Part shown: positions 1 to 11,785 of the stretch, one piece after another | Numbering within the stretch: the first letter of the stretch is position 1 | Layout: each line of letters begins with the position of its first letter | Origin: Brachypodius melanocephalos | Lineage: Eukaryota > Chordata > Aves > Passeriformes > Pycnonotidae | Length of the DNA stretch: 64,000 bases | Assembly (NCBI GenBank): GCA_013398615.1 | Contig: VZSR01003371.1 | Location: 2,641,986-2,705,985 of the forward strand | Reading direction: 5' to 3' | The notes under the pieces: generated by a model | What the model was told of the DNA's origin: nothing | Seen by the model: the letters and a program-made list of their open reading frames with translations, nothing else | Databases searched by the model: none | Made by a program: the position numbers and the translations under genes

Positions 1-125
1 TTGACCTCTTGATTGAGGGCAGGAATAGTAGAGAAAATTCTCTGTAGGTCTGGCAAAAAGGGAGTTCTTCAGCAGAAAGATTAGTCTTTTGTCCTCGCTC
101 CTTTAGGTCTTTGGCTAGAAAGATT

Positions 126-225
126 NNNNNNNNNNNNNNNNNNNNNNNNNNNNNNNNNNNNNNNNNNNNNNNNNNNNNNNNNNNNNNNNNNNNNNNNNNN
201 NNNNNNNNNNNNNNNNNNNNNNNNN
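126..225. other. Assembly gap (100 N)
   Basis: A run of exactly 100 N. The round number suggests a placeholder for a gap of unknown size. The flanking bases (1-125 and 226 onward) are unique-looking AT-rich sequence, and no recognised repeat abuts either edge. Confidence 0.98.
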
Positions 226-3057
226 CATCAACCCATGTTTTGGTCTCCTAGCCACCTCTTTTGATTTAAGGCTTCAATTTGCCATTGTTTCCCTGACCAC
301 CTCACTATTTTTGATCATATTTATCAAATGCAATAGAAAGACTAGAAGTTTTGATATTCGAAATTAATTTAAAATAGGATGGGCTTAGTTGTCCTTCTTT
401 ACCCACAGTACTTTCAGTTCTTAATTTCATTCATTTTTTTTAATAATATATATACACATTGCATCGAGTTATAAAAGGCATTAGGAAGAATCCTTGTTAT
501 CATTCCTCTATAATTATCTATCTATCTATCTATCTATCTACTTGCAGGCAGGAACAACTAGGATTGCAAGCAACTTAGACAATACATTTTACACCACTGA
601 GTATAGGCACATACAGCCTGAGGTGTTGGTTTCATTAATATCTCATTTTTCTACATGTGCATTTGTCTTGACAGTGCAAATTAATGTTCTAGCAGTAGTG
701 GGTTCTGATGTATGGCAGGAAAAAAAATATAAGCAATCAATTCAGCTTATAAATATTGAAGTGCTACCATATAGAACAACAGGAAGCATTGGAAGACAGA
801 GAAACTTATCAATACACAGTACAAATCCTATAGTTATCTGCAACATGGTTACCTCAATTTTCCTATAAAGCTTTATTCCTAGAAAGATCCCAAATACTCC
901 TCTCCCATTATCTATGGACTTTATCCATTTACTGACATAACTTCCCCTCTCACCACCCCTGAACCCCTGTCATCCTTCACAGCCCCTTCTGCAACTTCTA
1001 TCAGCATCTTGTGTTATCCTGAGATAATTCTGTATGTCACACCCAGCAATTTCTTTATCATGTCCATTAGTTTTCCATGTCCATGTGCCATCCCTGACAT
1101 TATGAATAAATTAAGGGAAGAAAATCAGGTTATTCTGATGAGACAAGAGATGTGGAGCAGCCTGGGCGTGGGTCCAATGGCTGGCACTGGCACTTTTCTC
1201 CAGACACACACATGATACGTTCTGTGCCTCACAAACCTTGGAGCCATCCACGTAACCTTCCACTCACTCATCTTGCCCTTCCATGGAAAAACATCCCTCA
1301 AACCCCAAGTCCAGCCCAGGCAGCCATTTCCAAGCTTCTTAGAGAAGCATTTCCTGATATTTGAATAGGGAAACCTCTGCTCTGGGCTTAGAAGGAAAAG
1401 CAAAACCTGATAATTGAAAGAGAAATGTCTGATGAGAAGGTCAGTGAATAAACAGAAAAAAGATGCAGTTATGTTCTTTTTAGCATTTCTCCTACAATAC
1501 ATGCAGTAAGAAGTATCTTCTTTCTGCCAGATGCTGATAACCTAGGATTTAATCACAAGTTTCTATTGAAGAATTCCTCTTTTAAGTGATTTGCCATTAG
1601 ACTAACTTTATTCTTTTAACAGTATTTTTTTTTTTTTTTTGAGGGATGGATATGAACTTGAGGCTCTCACATAAAATCCTTGGAAGCTGCAAACTTGACA
1701 ACCAATTCCTCTTTCCGGTCTGTTTTATCTAAAAAAAGTGAAAAATGAAAAAGTCTTCAGGCTTTCTTTAAAAGTGGGAGAAAAATCTAATGACTGATCA
1801 CTGGCTCTGCAAGATGACTTCTGCATCACTGCTGAGAATTTCCAATCACACAAAACTGAAAAACTCACAGCAAAGCTCTGACCTGCAGCTTTACAGAGCA
1901 GATGGTCTGTTGCCAAGAGATGTTGAGGCTTCTTTCTTTGAGATGTAGGTCTGCTGTCATCCTAGAGCATAGAGATGAGTTGATGCAGAGCATTTTTCCC
2001 TGAGACAGCTTCCCAAAAGGTCTCCCAGAGCTCCCTGTCACTCTCTCACAGTGCTCAGCCTCTTGCTGCAGTGAGTGAACAAATGTAGCAGTTGAGAATA
2101 TTGCAGCCATAAACTAGAAACCACTATTTTGTTCTTTACATACTGTCATTTTTTTCCAGGAACAATTTGTTTACATTTGCATTTATATGATATTGAAAAA
2201 TATCAAATCATATATTTCCTAAAGTTATTCTATTCTTCTCCCTCTAGAAATAAGTGGCGATTGCGCTACCAGCCAGCTTCCAAGGGATTGATACCAATAA
2301 TGTAAGCAGATGTATTTTTACGTTTTGTTTAATAAAATTGCTTTTATGTAAAGGTCTGCTATTGAACATTTGATAGCTTCACACGAGATAAAAAAAATCT
2401 CTGGTATGGAAAGGCAATTATAATTCGAAGAATTATTGCCATAAACTTTAATGTTTTTCAATTTCAATCTATTGTAAGGCAAGAATTTCTCTGGAGCAGT
2501 CATATTCAATGTTCCACTGTAAAAAAGAGTAATGGAATAAAAAATACTGTGCGATGTATGGAATTTTATGACAAAAAGGTAAAACCTCCTCAATTTTTTC
2601 TCTCTGTAGTCATCTCTACCTTTAGTCTTATTAGTTGCCATGAAAAATATCTGAACAAGTGCCTGTAAGCCCAAATAATTATATACCTGCTTGAATAACT
2701 TGTTGATAGAAGCTGAATATCTAAATATTCTTTATGCTTTGGCCTTGCAGCTAATTCATTTTGCCACTGCTGTCTCTAGATTTATGTGTTTTTGGCTAAA
2801 CTCTTTCTCTAGGCACCAGAGAGAAGTATCACAGGAGGTGATTTACCCTTTTCTTCTCTTTTGGCATTAGGTATCCAGGTAAAAACAGCTGTGTTTCACT
2901 CCTGGGAGACTGAAATCAGGAGAAGTCCTACTCTGGAACAATTAATTTCATAGAGAACCGTAATGATCATAGAGCCTTCAATGATCTTGACACCATTAGT
3001 ATTGCTCAGGTCTTACACAGCACTGAGATAAGACACTGGATCAATTCAATCAGTGTG
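226..3057. other. Non-coding AT-rich stretch, no gene recognised
   Basis: No recognisable exon, RNA gene or transposon. It holds a short ATCT microsatellite (514-541) and a T run near 1624-1640. The open frames here, up to about 125 codons, overlap each other on both strands and show no domain or family resemblance, so they look like chance. Confidence 0.6.
514..541. repeat. (ATCT)n microsatellite
   Basis: About six to seven perfect tandem ATCT units, read directly. They create the repetitive Ser-Ile-Tyr-Leu start of an open frame that should not be taken as a gene. Confidence 0.95.
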
Positions 3058-3292
3058 AAAGTAGGTTTAGATTGGTACTGGGAGGAAATTCTGTGGGGAT
3101 GCTGAGGCCCTGACAAAATTGCCCAGAGGAGCTGTGGCTGCCCCTGGATCCCTGGAAGTGTTCAAGGCCAGCTTGGATGGGGCTTGGAGCACCCTGGGTC
3201 AGTGGAACTTGTCTTGTGGCAGTGGGGTTGGAGCTATGTGATCTCTCTGGTCTTCCCAACCCAAACCACCCCATGGCTCTGTGATTTTATGG
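3058..3292 (+). mobile_element. CR1 LINE, 3' fragment
   Basis: The sequence follows the CR1 3' end in order: a 'gtaggtttagatt' start, a degraded 'gaggccctg...caaaattgccc' section, 'gaggagctgtggctgcccc', 'tccctggaagtgttcaaggcc', 'gttggagctatgtgat', and a tail of 'ctctgtgattttatgg', which is a worn octamer repeat. It is 5'-truncated, as most CR1 copies are, and diverged enough to be old. The 3' flank (3293-3540) is GC-richer but not recognisable. Confidence 0.9.
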
Positions 3293-4270
3293 AAGAGGGA
3301 GTGAACACCATGCAGCTGTGCTCTGGGAAAGCAGACAGGGTCTGGCTGTTCTGTTCTGCTTAAAAGATACAACCCACCCACCCACCCTGGAGGAGCTGGG
3401 GGACAAAGGGAGACTTGACATGCATGAACCTCCACAGACTGTGCAAAGTGTTGAGGCTCCACTCCAAACCCAGCAATCCCCCAGGGATGCAGAATGACCC
3501 TGTGCTCACCTCCTGCACAGAGCCCAGCCATTCAGATTTAAAGATTTGGAGGTAGGGGCTGACTTCAAGGTGTCACACCTCCCCTGTTTTTGACCTGCTG
3601 ACAAAAAGAGCAGCTGGTGGCTCCATCAAAGCAGCCCCTGGGCTAGAAATCACTACCCCAGACTGCCAGAGGGAGGACAGTTTGCAAAAATCTATTACTG
3701 CTATTTAAAAGCTAAAACTAAGTGATCAAACCATCCCATGTTCCACATCCTTCCAGTAATGGATCACAGTCCAAAACCATCCAGTTATAAAGCTTCACTT
3801 GAACAATGGGCTAAAAAGAGAGGAGAAGTGACAATTTTGAAGACCTCTCCTGACTCCAGGGATGATAAAACTTCTGATCTGCTGTAATTCATCAGAGCAG
3901 TTGAGCACATTCTCATGTTCAAGTTTACAGGCTGGCACAGTGATTTCAGTGCATTTTATTAAATACACCAAGTTAAGTGCTTTGCTGGCTCCCAGCTCGA
4001 CACAAATGCCTCTTGAAATGACTCTCAGGGTATTTCTGTAAAAGAAATCAGTGACTAAAGTCGTATAAACTGGAGTCTCCTGGATGCCAAAATAAGAAAA
4101 TAAGATTTAGCGTGACCATGAGCAGTCTTCTCTTGGGAACTCATCTTCAAATTTTTTAAAAAAAAGAAAAATCTTCATTATAGTTAAAACATCTTATTTT
4201 GAAATCAATTTCACTGTCTGTTGAAATACAGGCAAATAAAACAAAAAATAAAAAATTAAATTATTTAGGA

Positions 4271-4296
4271 GTTTTGTTGTTGTTGTTGTTGTTTTA
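4271..4296. repeat. (TTG)n microsatellite
   Basis: Six to seven tandem TTG/GTT units flanked by short T runs, read directly. Confidence 0.9.
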
Positions 4297-7200
4297 CATT
4301 TGGACCATCACAATAATTCTTCAAATACAAGCTAAAGAGTAGAAATACTATTTTTTCTCTTCAACTGTGCTGAGTTTGAGTAACTATCCATTTTAGTTAT
4401 GTACAGGTGAGTAAATATTTTCAAAAGTTAATTTATCTAAAGAGGATAAGTTATTCTAACTACTTCTTAAGAAGTAGGGAGAATTTATACTAAAAATTTA
4501 TAATAAATATTAAAAATGTCATCATGCTTTATGTTGGTGCTGTAAAATATTGTTTTAAAAATTAAATTCCATTTAAAATATAAAATTAATGAAAGGGTTA
4601 ATACAACACAGACTTTGAAATTAAATATTTGATTTTGGGATGAAAAACAATTTTGGGTTTATTTTAATTAACCTAGGGATATTTGTTGTAAGCAAGCCCA
4701 TTCCACTTTTCTGTGTCTCAAACACACAAAAAATTCCTTTCCCTGTGTCCTGTATTTGATTTTTTACCTCAGGAAAGCCTCTCTCTGAGCTCTGTAGCTG
4801 AACACAATGCAGTTGAGCAGGTGCAAATGAGACAAAGAAATAGGAGAGTGATTTGTCTAATAATCGTAAAAGAATATCTATTTTGGAGGTTAATATAGGT
4901 AAAATAGCCTCCAGAAAATCTCAGAACGGTGATTATGGTACCTGAGAGCCCAGTGGCGAATGGATCTGAGGAGATGCAGTAGAGATTAGCGATTTTTCTG
5001 TCTCTGATGAAGTCGTGGGCTTTGGTTTAACCATCTTCTTTCCAATCTTAAACATCAGTGTTTCCATAGGAGTTTTGCCACAATGCTTGTGAGGTTTGAA
5101 AGGAATGGGTAAACAAAACATCAGGGCATGATTATCCAGGTTTTTTCAGATATATTTTCTAATACACTTTCCAGAGGGGAGGAGTGCACACTGCAGGAGG
5201 GTTGGATGCTCACTGGGCTGCTCTGTGTCCCCAAGCCTGGGAACAGATGATTAAATTGCACAGAGCATTTCAGATCACTCAGGAGCTCTGCTTCTGGTTC
5301 CTCTTTTCCAGACTCTGTGCTGGTGCTCATAGCAGATGTTGAAGAACTCAGCTGGTGATTGGCAATGTCTTGTTTCTCTAAATAAATAACCAAATTAACA
5401 TTTTTTGGGAAAGAAATGGAAGCTCTTACACTTTACTTTCAGACTTGCCTGTTTTCTCCAGATGTAAAAATCTTAAACCTGGCACCACAAGTCCCCAGTT
5501 TGGAACTCCCTTGAATTCAGTTAAGCTCAATGAACTTGAGGTAAGCTCATGGCATGTGGCAGATTTGTAGGTGAAACCAGCTGGGAGGAACTTCATGACT
5601 GACACTCCAATAATTTTATATTCATTATATAAGTGATGAGTGTGGAAAGATTCATATGGAGGGATCTTGGCCAAGTCAGCTCAGGCAAAGACATACAAGT
5701 GAAAAGCAAAGCAGTCTGATCCCTGATTTTCATGGAACTAACAACCCATCACTGCAGTTCACCTGGGACTTCATGTGTCAGCACTCTGGAAAACTCAGCA
5801 TGATTTCAGAAAGGATTGTCTGACTGCAGTCCAAGCAATAATTGGAAAAGATTTGGCTGGTCCTCACTCAAAAATGGAGATTTGGTTCCAAATTGTTTGT
5901 CTCTAAGCAGAGTAATAATTTTTGGGCTTGAACACACTGAGCCTTTTTTTTTTTTTTTCCTTCTTTGTGAAGAAACTGTGGCTCTAACAAGAAAATAACC
6001 TGAATATTTTTTTGACTGGCCAGAGTCTCATAATAATTCTCACAAACACCTCTGCTATTTTCAAATACTGAACTTTTGTCATTGTATGGGACCTGTGATC
6101 CTGACCTAGGGACTATGTAAGGCCCAGAGTGGTACAGAACCCAGATCAGCTCACGTTTATAAAAAGCTGTGGAAACCTTTAAGAGGTTGTTTGCCATGTC
6201 CCTGGTGTGGTGACCGCCTGCAGCCTTTGAGCTGGGGGTCCTTGGCAGGTCCTTGGCAGGTCCCTTTGCATCTATTGCACTAAACAGCCTCACATTTTAG
6301 TTTTATTTTTTATTCTCCCTCTCTGCAGCTGACCTGCACACCAAGATGTGTGTGTTCCCAGATGCTGGAGTGAGTTTAGATAATGATTTTTAGTCTCAGG
6401 CACAATTTGGGAATACAGAATATAACGCAGAGCATCAGCTAAGAATGAAATCCTCCTCTGCACTGACCATTCAGCCTGCTGTCACAGTAGCTCTTAAATA
6501 CTCTTTTTTAAAATTAAAAATATTGCTGTTTACGTGCAACTCTTGGCAGCTTTAATCTGAAGCGCCAGACTCAGCCGTAGCATTTTGTAGCATTCAGTGG
6601 AATTGCATGAAATTCAAATCAATAAAAACTGGCATGGTGTGATACATGTGGTGTTTAGTAAACAAAGCAGATGAGATTGACCTGACTGAAAGCTGTGATC
6701 GGCACAAACACGCTGAATACAAAATGTGGTGTCGATTTGTGGCACAGCTGAGCTGTGTGTGCGTTTATCCAGCTACTTTGGGAAGATCTAATAGTTTTTA
6801 ATAGTGATCCAGCCTCAGGTGTAAAGCCCAATATCCTGTTTGTCCCCATGCCTAAAAAATGAAAATAAAAATGGTATACACTGAGATCCTCTCAGACGTT
6901 ACTGCTTTGCTCAAAACTTATTGGACTCCCTGCCCCGCTCTGGGCATTTATAAATTCCCTAAACAGAAAAACAGGACAACAGAAATAAATTTTTAAAAAT
7001 ATAATAAATTGAAGAGGGTTTTTTAGCTGGTTTTTGGTGCAAAAGCATTACATCAAAAATCCTGTTAAGTAACTTTCTCAGATATAGATATTACAGAAAA
7101 AGCTCCATCAGGTTTTTTTGGGTTTTCTGTCTCTCTTTCTCTTTAAAGTAACCAAAAATATGGAATGTAGATACAGAAGGGAGCAAATCTTTGGCACAAG

Positions 7201-9208
7201 AAATACAGCATTTGGCTAATTAAATGTCAGTTTGTTTTCCCTGGTGTTAAATTCTAATTCTTGTCATTTAGGACACAACAGCTATGGAAAAGGAAAACAG
7301 GATCTAGCTCCAGCTTAGGGAGATTGGCAGCCTGACACATCTCATGCCTTGCAGAGTTAATGGAAGTTTTTATTTCTTATCCAGAGCTGGGATTAAGGGA
7401 CTTAATGAAGTGTCCGACAGAAGGAAAACATTAATTGATGTTGCATGGGAAGTTAAGGGTCATTATATCAATTTTATACCTGTGGCAGAGTAGCCACGTG
7501 CTATGAAGCAGTTCCTGTATTAGGTCAGTGGAAAACAGCTTCCTTCACTCCCAGCTACAAATCTCTCTGAGTTATTCCAATTCTGCTGATAAATGCAATA
7601 TTAACTGAAATACCACCCCAGCTGATTGTCCAGGGCATTTGCTGTGAAACGCTGTTTTAGCCCAGATGCACTCCCTAAACCTGTGAGATTGTCACCTAAT
7701 GTAAAGATGAAATTAAATGCTGCCATGAATTCTGAGCAAGATATTCCAGGCTGTCCTTAAAATAAGGTGGCTAAATACTAGCCCAGTTTGAATTTTTTTT
7801 CTGCTGGGTTTTTTTCTTTCTAAAAGTCAGATGATGATTGTGATGATGATGACTATTATTATTATCATAATTATGTATTTCTTTACATGCCCTCCATAGC
7901 TCCTGCTTAGGTAAATTTTTAACCTGGGTACTAGTAATACCAGTAAGAAATGACACAGGAATAAAACTTTTTCTTCCAAAGTTCCAGTAAAGTGACCAGG
8001 AGAAAAACCCAAGTTCTCAGGCTGATCCAAAATAAGGCTCAGATGACTTTGGGGGAGATCTAAGCAGGGATCTTTAAAGCGTTTGTGATCTACAACCCCT
8101 AGAGACTTTTAAACTCTGTATTTTCTGAGTGTTTTTTTTCATTTTATGGACAAGCATAAACACCTTAATCTTGTAAAGACCAAATATCCCATAAATAGCT
8201 TTGGTATAAAAAGATTTCAAATCATTTACAAACTCAGAGGTTATGATTTAATTAAAGTGTACTTAACTATTCCAAGAGGAGACAATATATTTTTTTATTA
8301 TTATTAGGATATCTGCACTATAAAAAATGGTTATACTTTATTCTTAGCAATTAAAATTATCTTTCAGCACACAGCTCTCCAGGCTCCAGTGTATGCAGAA
8401 AATGAAATTTGAATGATTATAATGTTGCCATAGTATGATATTCAAGAATGGATGGCAAGATCTGAAAATTTTTAACACCTTAGGAGGAAAACTTCTGTCA
8501 ATGTCGATGTAAATTTACAAAAATTTAAAAATAAATTAAAACAAATTTTTATAAAAATAAAAATAAATTCAGATGAAGGAAGTCAGACATAAAAATAGAG
8601 CAGGAGGAAAGATGGATAGCAGGGGGTCTGGTCTATCACTACATCCAGTGAACAACACTGTGACCATGGATATTTCTCCTTATTCTCTTTTTTATCCATT
8701 TTTGCCTGATTTGATAAATCCTTCCAGTTCACTCACAGGTGGCAACATTTAGTCTCGTTCATCCATTCCTACATCAGCCATGATTTTATGGGGTTATCCA
8801 GAATGGCAGCAGGGGATCACTCTGTTCAGATGGGGAGATTTAGAAGGAGCAGAGACCTCTTGGCTGGATGTTATCTGGAAATCTGGATTTCTTCTGCAGC
8901 TTGTTGCTGCTCAATCCCCTGAAACAGGAAAATGGATTTGTCACCATTCAGGTCAGCAAAACGGAAGAGAGATTCATTAAAAGATAATGTGGCAGGATGG
9001 AGCTAACAGAAAACAAGGACAAAATTGATGTTGTAAGATATTATCTTATGAGACACAGGAGGTTTTTACAAAACACTCCATGCTGAGATATTTTTCTGCC
9101 ACCTATTTTTGTCTCTGTGCTTTTGAAATCAAGCTCCATTAAGTTTTCATGAATCTTGGGAGAAGTGCTATGTTCTGCCAGGAACCGTTACCTGGCAAAT
9201 GGTGTGTA

Positions 9209-9243
9209 AAAAAAAAAACACCAAAAAACCAAAAAAAAAAAAC
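9209..9243. repeat. A-rich low-complexity tract
   Basis: Interrupted A runs separated by C or CC. The tract is similar in style to the tract at 9364-9452. No retrotransposed sequence is recognisable upstream. Confidence 0.9.
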
Positions 9244-9363
9244 CAACTAGAAATCTGGACAGGGATAACTACTTAGTACAGCATATCAGAGTTTCTTAAT
9301 TTATGAGGGGTTTTTGGTCCTCTATCCAGAGTTAGTTTATGCTCTTTCCTACTCAAATCACTT

Positions 9364-9452
9364 TAAAAAAAAAAAACAAAAAAACCACATCAACAACAAC
9401 AACAACAAAAAAAAAACCAACAAAAAAACAAAAACAAACAAAAAAACAACAA
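9364..9452. repeat. A-rich / (CAA)n low-complexity tract
   Basis: About 90 bases made only of A and C apart from a single T. There is a perfect (CAA)n core around 9390-9406 and CAAAAA-type units on both sides. Confidence 0.93.
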
Positions 9453-11499
9453 CTTTGAAATCTTAAACGAAAGAGTCATGGAAAAATTACTCCTTCGGCA
9501 ATCACAGATAAAATTCTTCCTTCCCAGCCCTTCTGACTCCTATCTCACTGTTGTGTTTGGGTTCTTCATTTTGTGACTGGTTTGGACCAGGACCAGGTGT
9601 GTCTCTGGAAGCTGCTAAACCAGCAAGAAGCCAACCAGATAAAAAAAGGAGGAAATTACAAAAAAAAAGTAATTGGACACAGTGCTTTTCTAGATTGGAT
9701 TTCTAACTAATGTATTATAGTAAAAGTCTGGATCTACATTAGCATGAATAAAATATCAGGCAGGGGAAAACACATTGAACGATTTAATTTTCCAGTTTCT
9801 CAGGTACCCATCCTTTTTCTGTTTTAAAAATTATATTATTCTCTCCTCTCACGAGGAAGTTGCGCAGCCAAGTTCACCTGTGCATCAGAAACCAACTCCA
9901 AGCCCTGCAACCAACACAAAACCTCATTATCCTCTGCCTAAAATCCATTCAGCTCATGCAGCTGGGGAAGTTCTGCACTATGAGGAGACAAAGAATGTCT
10001 TACACCCTGAACAAAACAAAAAGCCAGGTTATTTTCCTGACAGGAAGGATGAATCCTCTGTGTGATCCAGTGCACTTCAAAGTGAACACCTCCTCGAATT
10101 GCTCAGGAAGGAGGACCTGAGAACAGACCAGGGCATTCAGTTTGGTTATCCTGATGGATGTTAGCTGTGGCTGCATCTTTCCACTGCTGAGAGACAAACC
10201 TGGCAGCTCCCTGCCTTGGCTGTGACCTGTTCCCATTGTTTCTTTCTAATCTATGATGGATTTGTTGCTATAAGGGGCTTTGCGTGTTTCTCTCATGCCA
10301 CTGGTTCTCTTTCAACAGCTTCTTCAAACACCCTGCACTCCTCTTTACAAGCTGCCACACTGACATCCTCCTTTACATGAACATCCCTCAGCTCTGCAGC
10401 TGCTGGTATCAGAAAGGGAAACATAACTCAAAAAAACCCCACCAAAGATAGAAAGGGCCCTTCATCCTCTTCCTGCTGTGAGAAATGTGATTCCCTTCCA
10501 CTCTTCTGATGCTCACACAGGGCATCACTCACAAGATTTGCAAAAGGTTGTGTGCATAGAAGGAAATACTTCAATAACAAGGCAATTTCTCTGGTAAAAA
10601 TGGGCCTAACAAGTGATATAGCAACTGTTTGTTCAAACAACACAGGGCATGTTTCTTTGGAGTGAAAATAATTAATCACTGGAACACTTTACCTGAGTCC
10701 TCCAGCAATGGGCTCTGCTAAACTTAAAATTTAAAAAAAAAAACCTATAGAGACAAATGTGGAAAGGTATGCATATGAAATGCAAATCAGAGTATGGGTT
10801 GGAAAGATAAATTGTTCAGTGAAGAATTACGCTTGGAAAGTCTTGATCTTCTGGCTTTTTGTCCCAAACTTTTGTCTCTGTGGAGCTGTGGAGCATTATC
10901 TTGGCATCAGCACCAGGTAAATAAGAAAAATATGTTGTTCATAGTCTTAAACTTGCTACAAGGGGAACTTTTCTGTGCTGAAAAATACACAGGGGGTGTG
11001 CAAATCTCTGTGACTGGAAAACACTGGGAGGAAATGATTCCTTTTGCCATCTCAGTTGTTTTCTGAATAATTCCAGCTATTGAAAAAACAACACAAAACA
11101 ACAGATAGACTAAATATGAACCTCAGCCTTCATTCGAAGCAGAGAGATGTCCCTTAGGTGCAGCATAAAGACTGAAAATACCAAGAGTGGAATCCAGAAA
11201 TCAAAGGGCAAGTGGTATTTCTGCTTTCCACCTTAAGTCCTTTGAGTCTATTAACCCAAGTTAGTTGCCATTAATTCCTTTACCAGCACTAGACAAAAAG
11301 GTTTTCCAGCCAGTAACATATTTAATTAATATTCCAGCCATGTACATATTTTATAATTTTTATTACTATATCATAGTCAGATTTAGCGTAGCAGCCAATT
11401 GCATAACTTGATATGTAACACCTCGTTGTGGTTTATTTCTGAAGGAAGTCTTTCCCCTTCTTCCTCTCCAACAAGAAAAAAGATTACAGAAGTTTAATT

Positions 11500-11785
11500 T
11501 CCCCTCTTCCTCCTCTTCCCACAACTTTAGACATTGAGCATGATGCCAAAGGTCTGGAGTATCATTTTGGTCAGGTGTGGTCACCTGTCCTGGCTGTCTC
11601 TCCTCAAACCCTTCCAGGAAACCCCATGCCCAGCCTGGCTGCAGGAAAAGCAGAAAAAGTCTTGTCTCTGTGTGATCCAGCTCAGCAATAACAAAAACAT
11701 CTCTGTGTCATCAACCCTGAGCTCAGCACAAGCCCCAAACACAGCCCCACACCAAATTAACTCTACCCCAGCCAAAACCAGCACA
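11500..11785 (-). mobile_element. Endogenous retrovirus LTR fragment (ERVL-like), minus orientation
   Basis: Read on the minus strand from 11785, it begins TGTGCTGGTTTTGGCTGGGG and continues with a 'gagttaattt' block, a 'ttgatgacacagagatgttttt' block, 'gacagccaggacaggtgacc', and a 'catcatgctcaatgtctaaagtt' block. I recognise this order as the 5' half of a widespread avian ERVL-type LTR, in which the last block is the promoter region. The match fades near 11500, so the 3' half is lost or too diverged to see. No second LTR or internal gag-pol sequence lies nearby. Family name and divergence were not measured. Confidence 0.7.

Larger units (their letters stand above)
3293..11499. other. Non-coding stretch with simple repeats, no gene recognised
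   Basis: No gene or transposon recognised. Contents include a short CCCA run (3373-3387), (TTG)n at 4271-4296, an 11 bp tandem duplication of 'tccttggcagg' at 6239-6260, a GAT/ATT-rich tract at 7826-7866, and A-rich tracts at 9209-9243 and 9364-9452. The longest open frame is 141 codons on the minus strand (5868-6293). It includes a poly-T-encoded lysine run and resembles nothing I know. Confidence 0.55.

Noticed and set aside
5868..6293. 141-codon minus-strand frame
   Set aside because: It has a lysine run from a T homopolymer and an 11 bp tandem duplication, no domain, and competing frames. Most likely chance.
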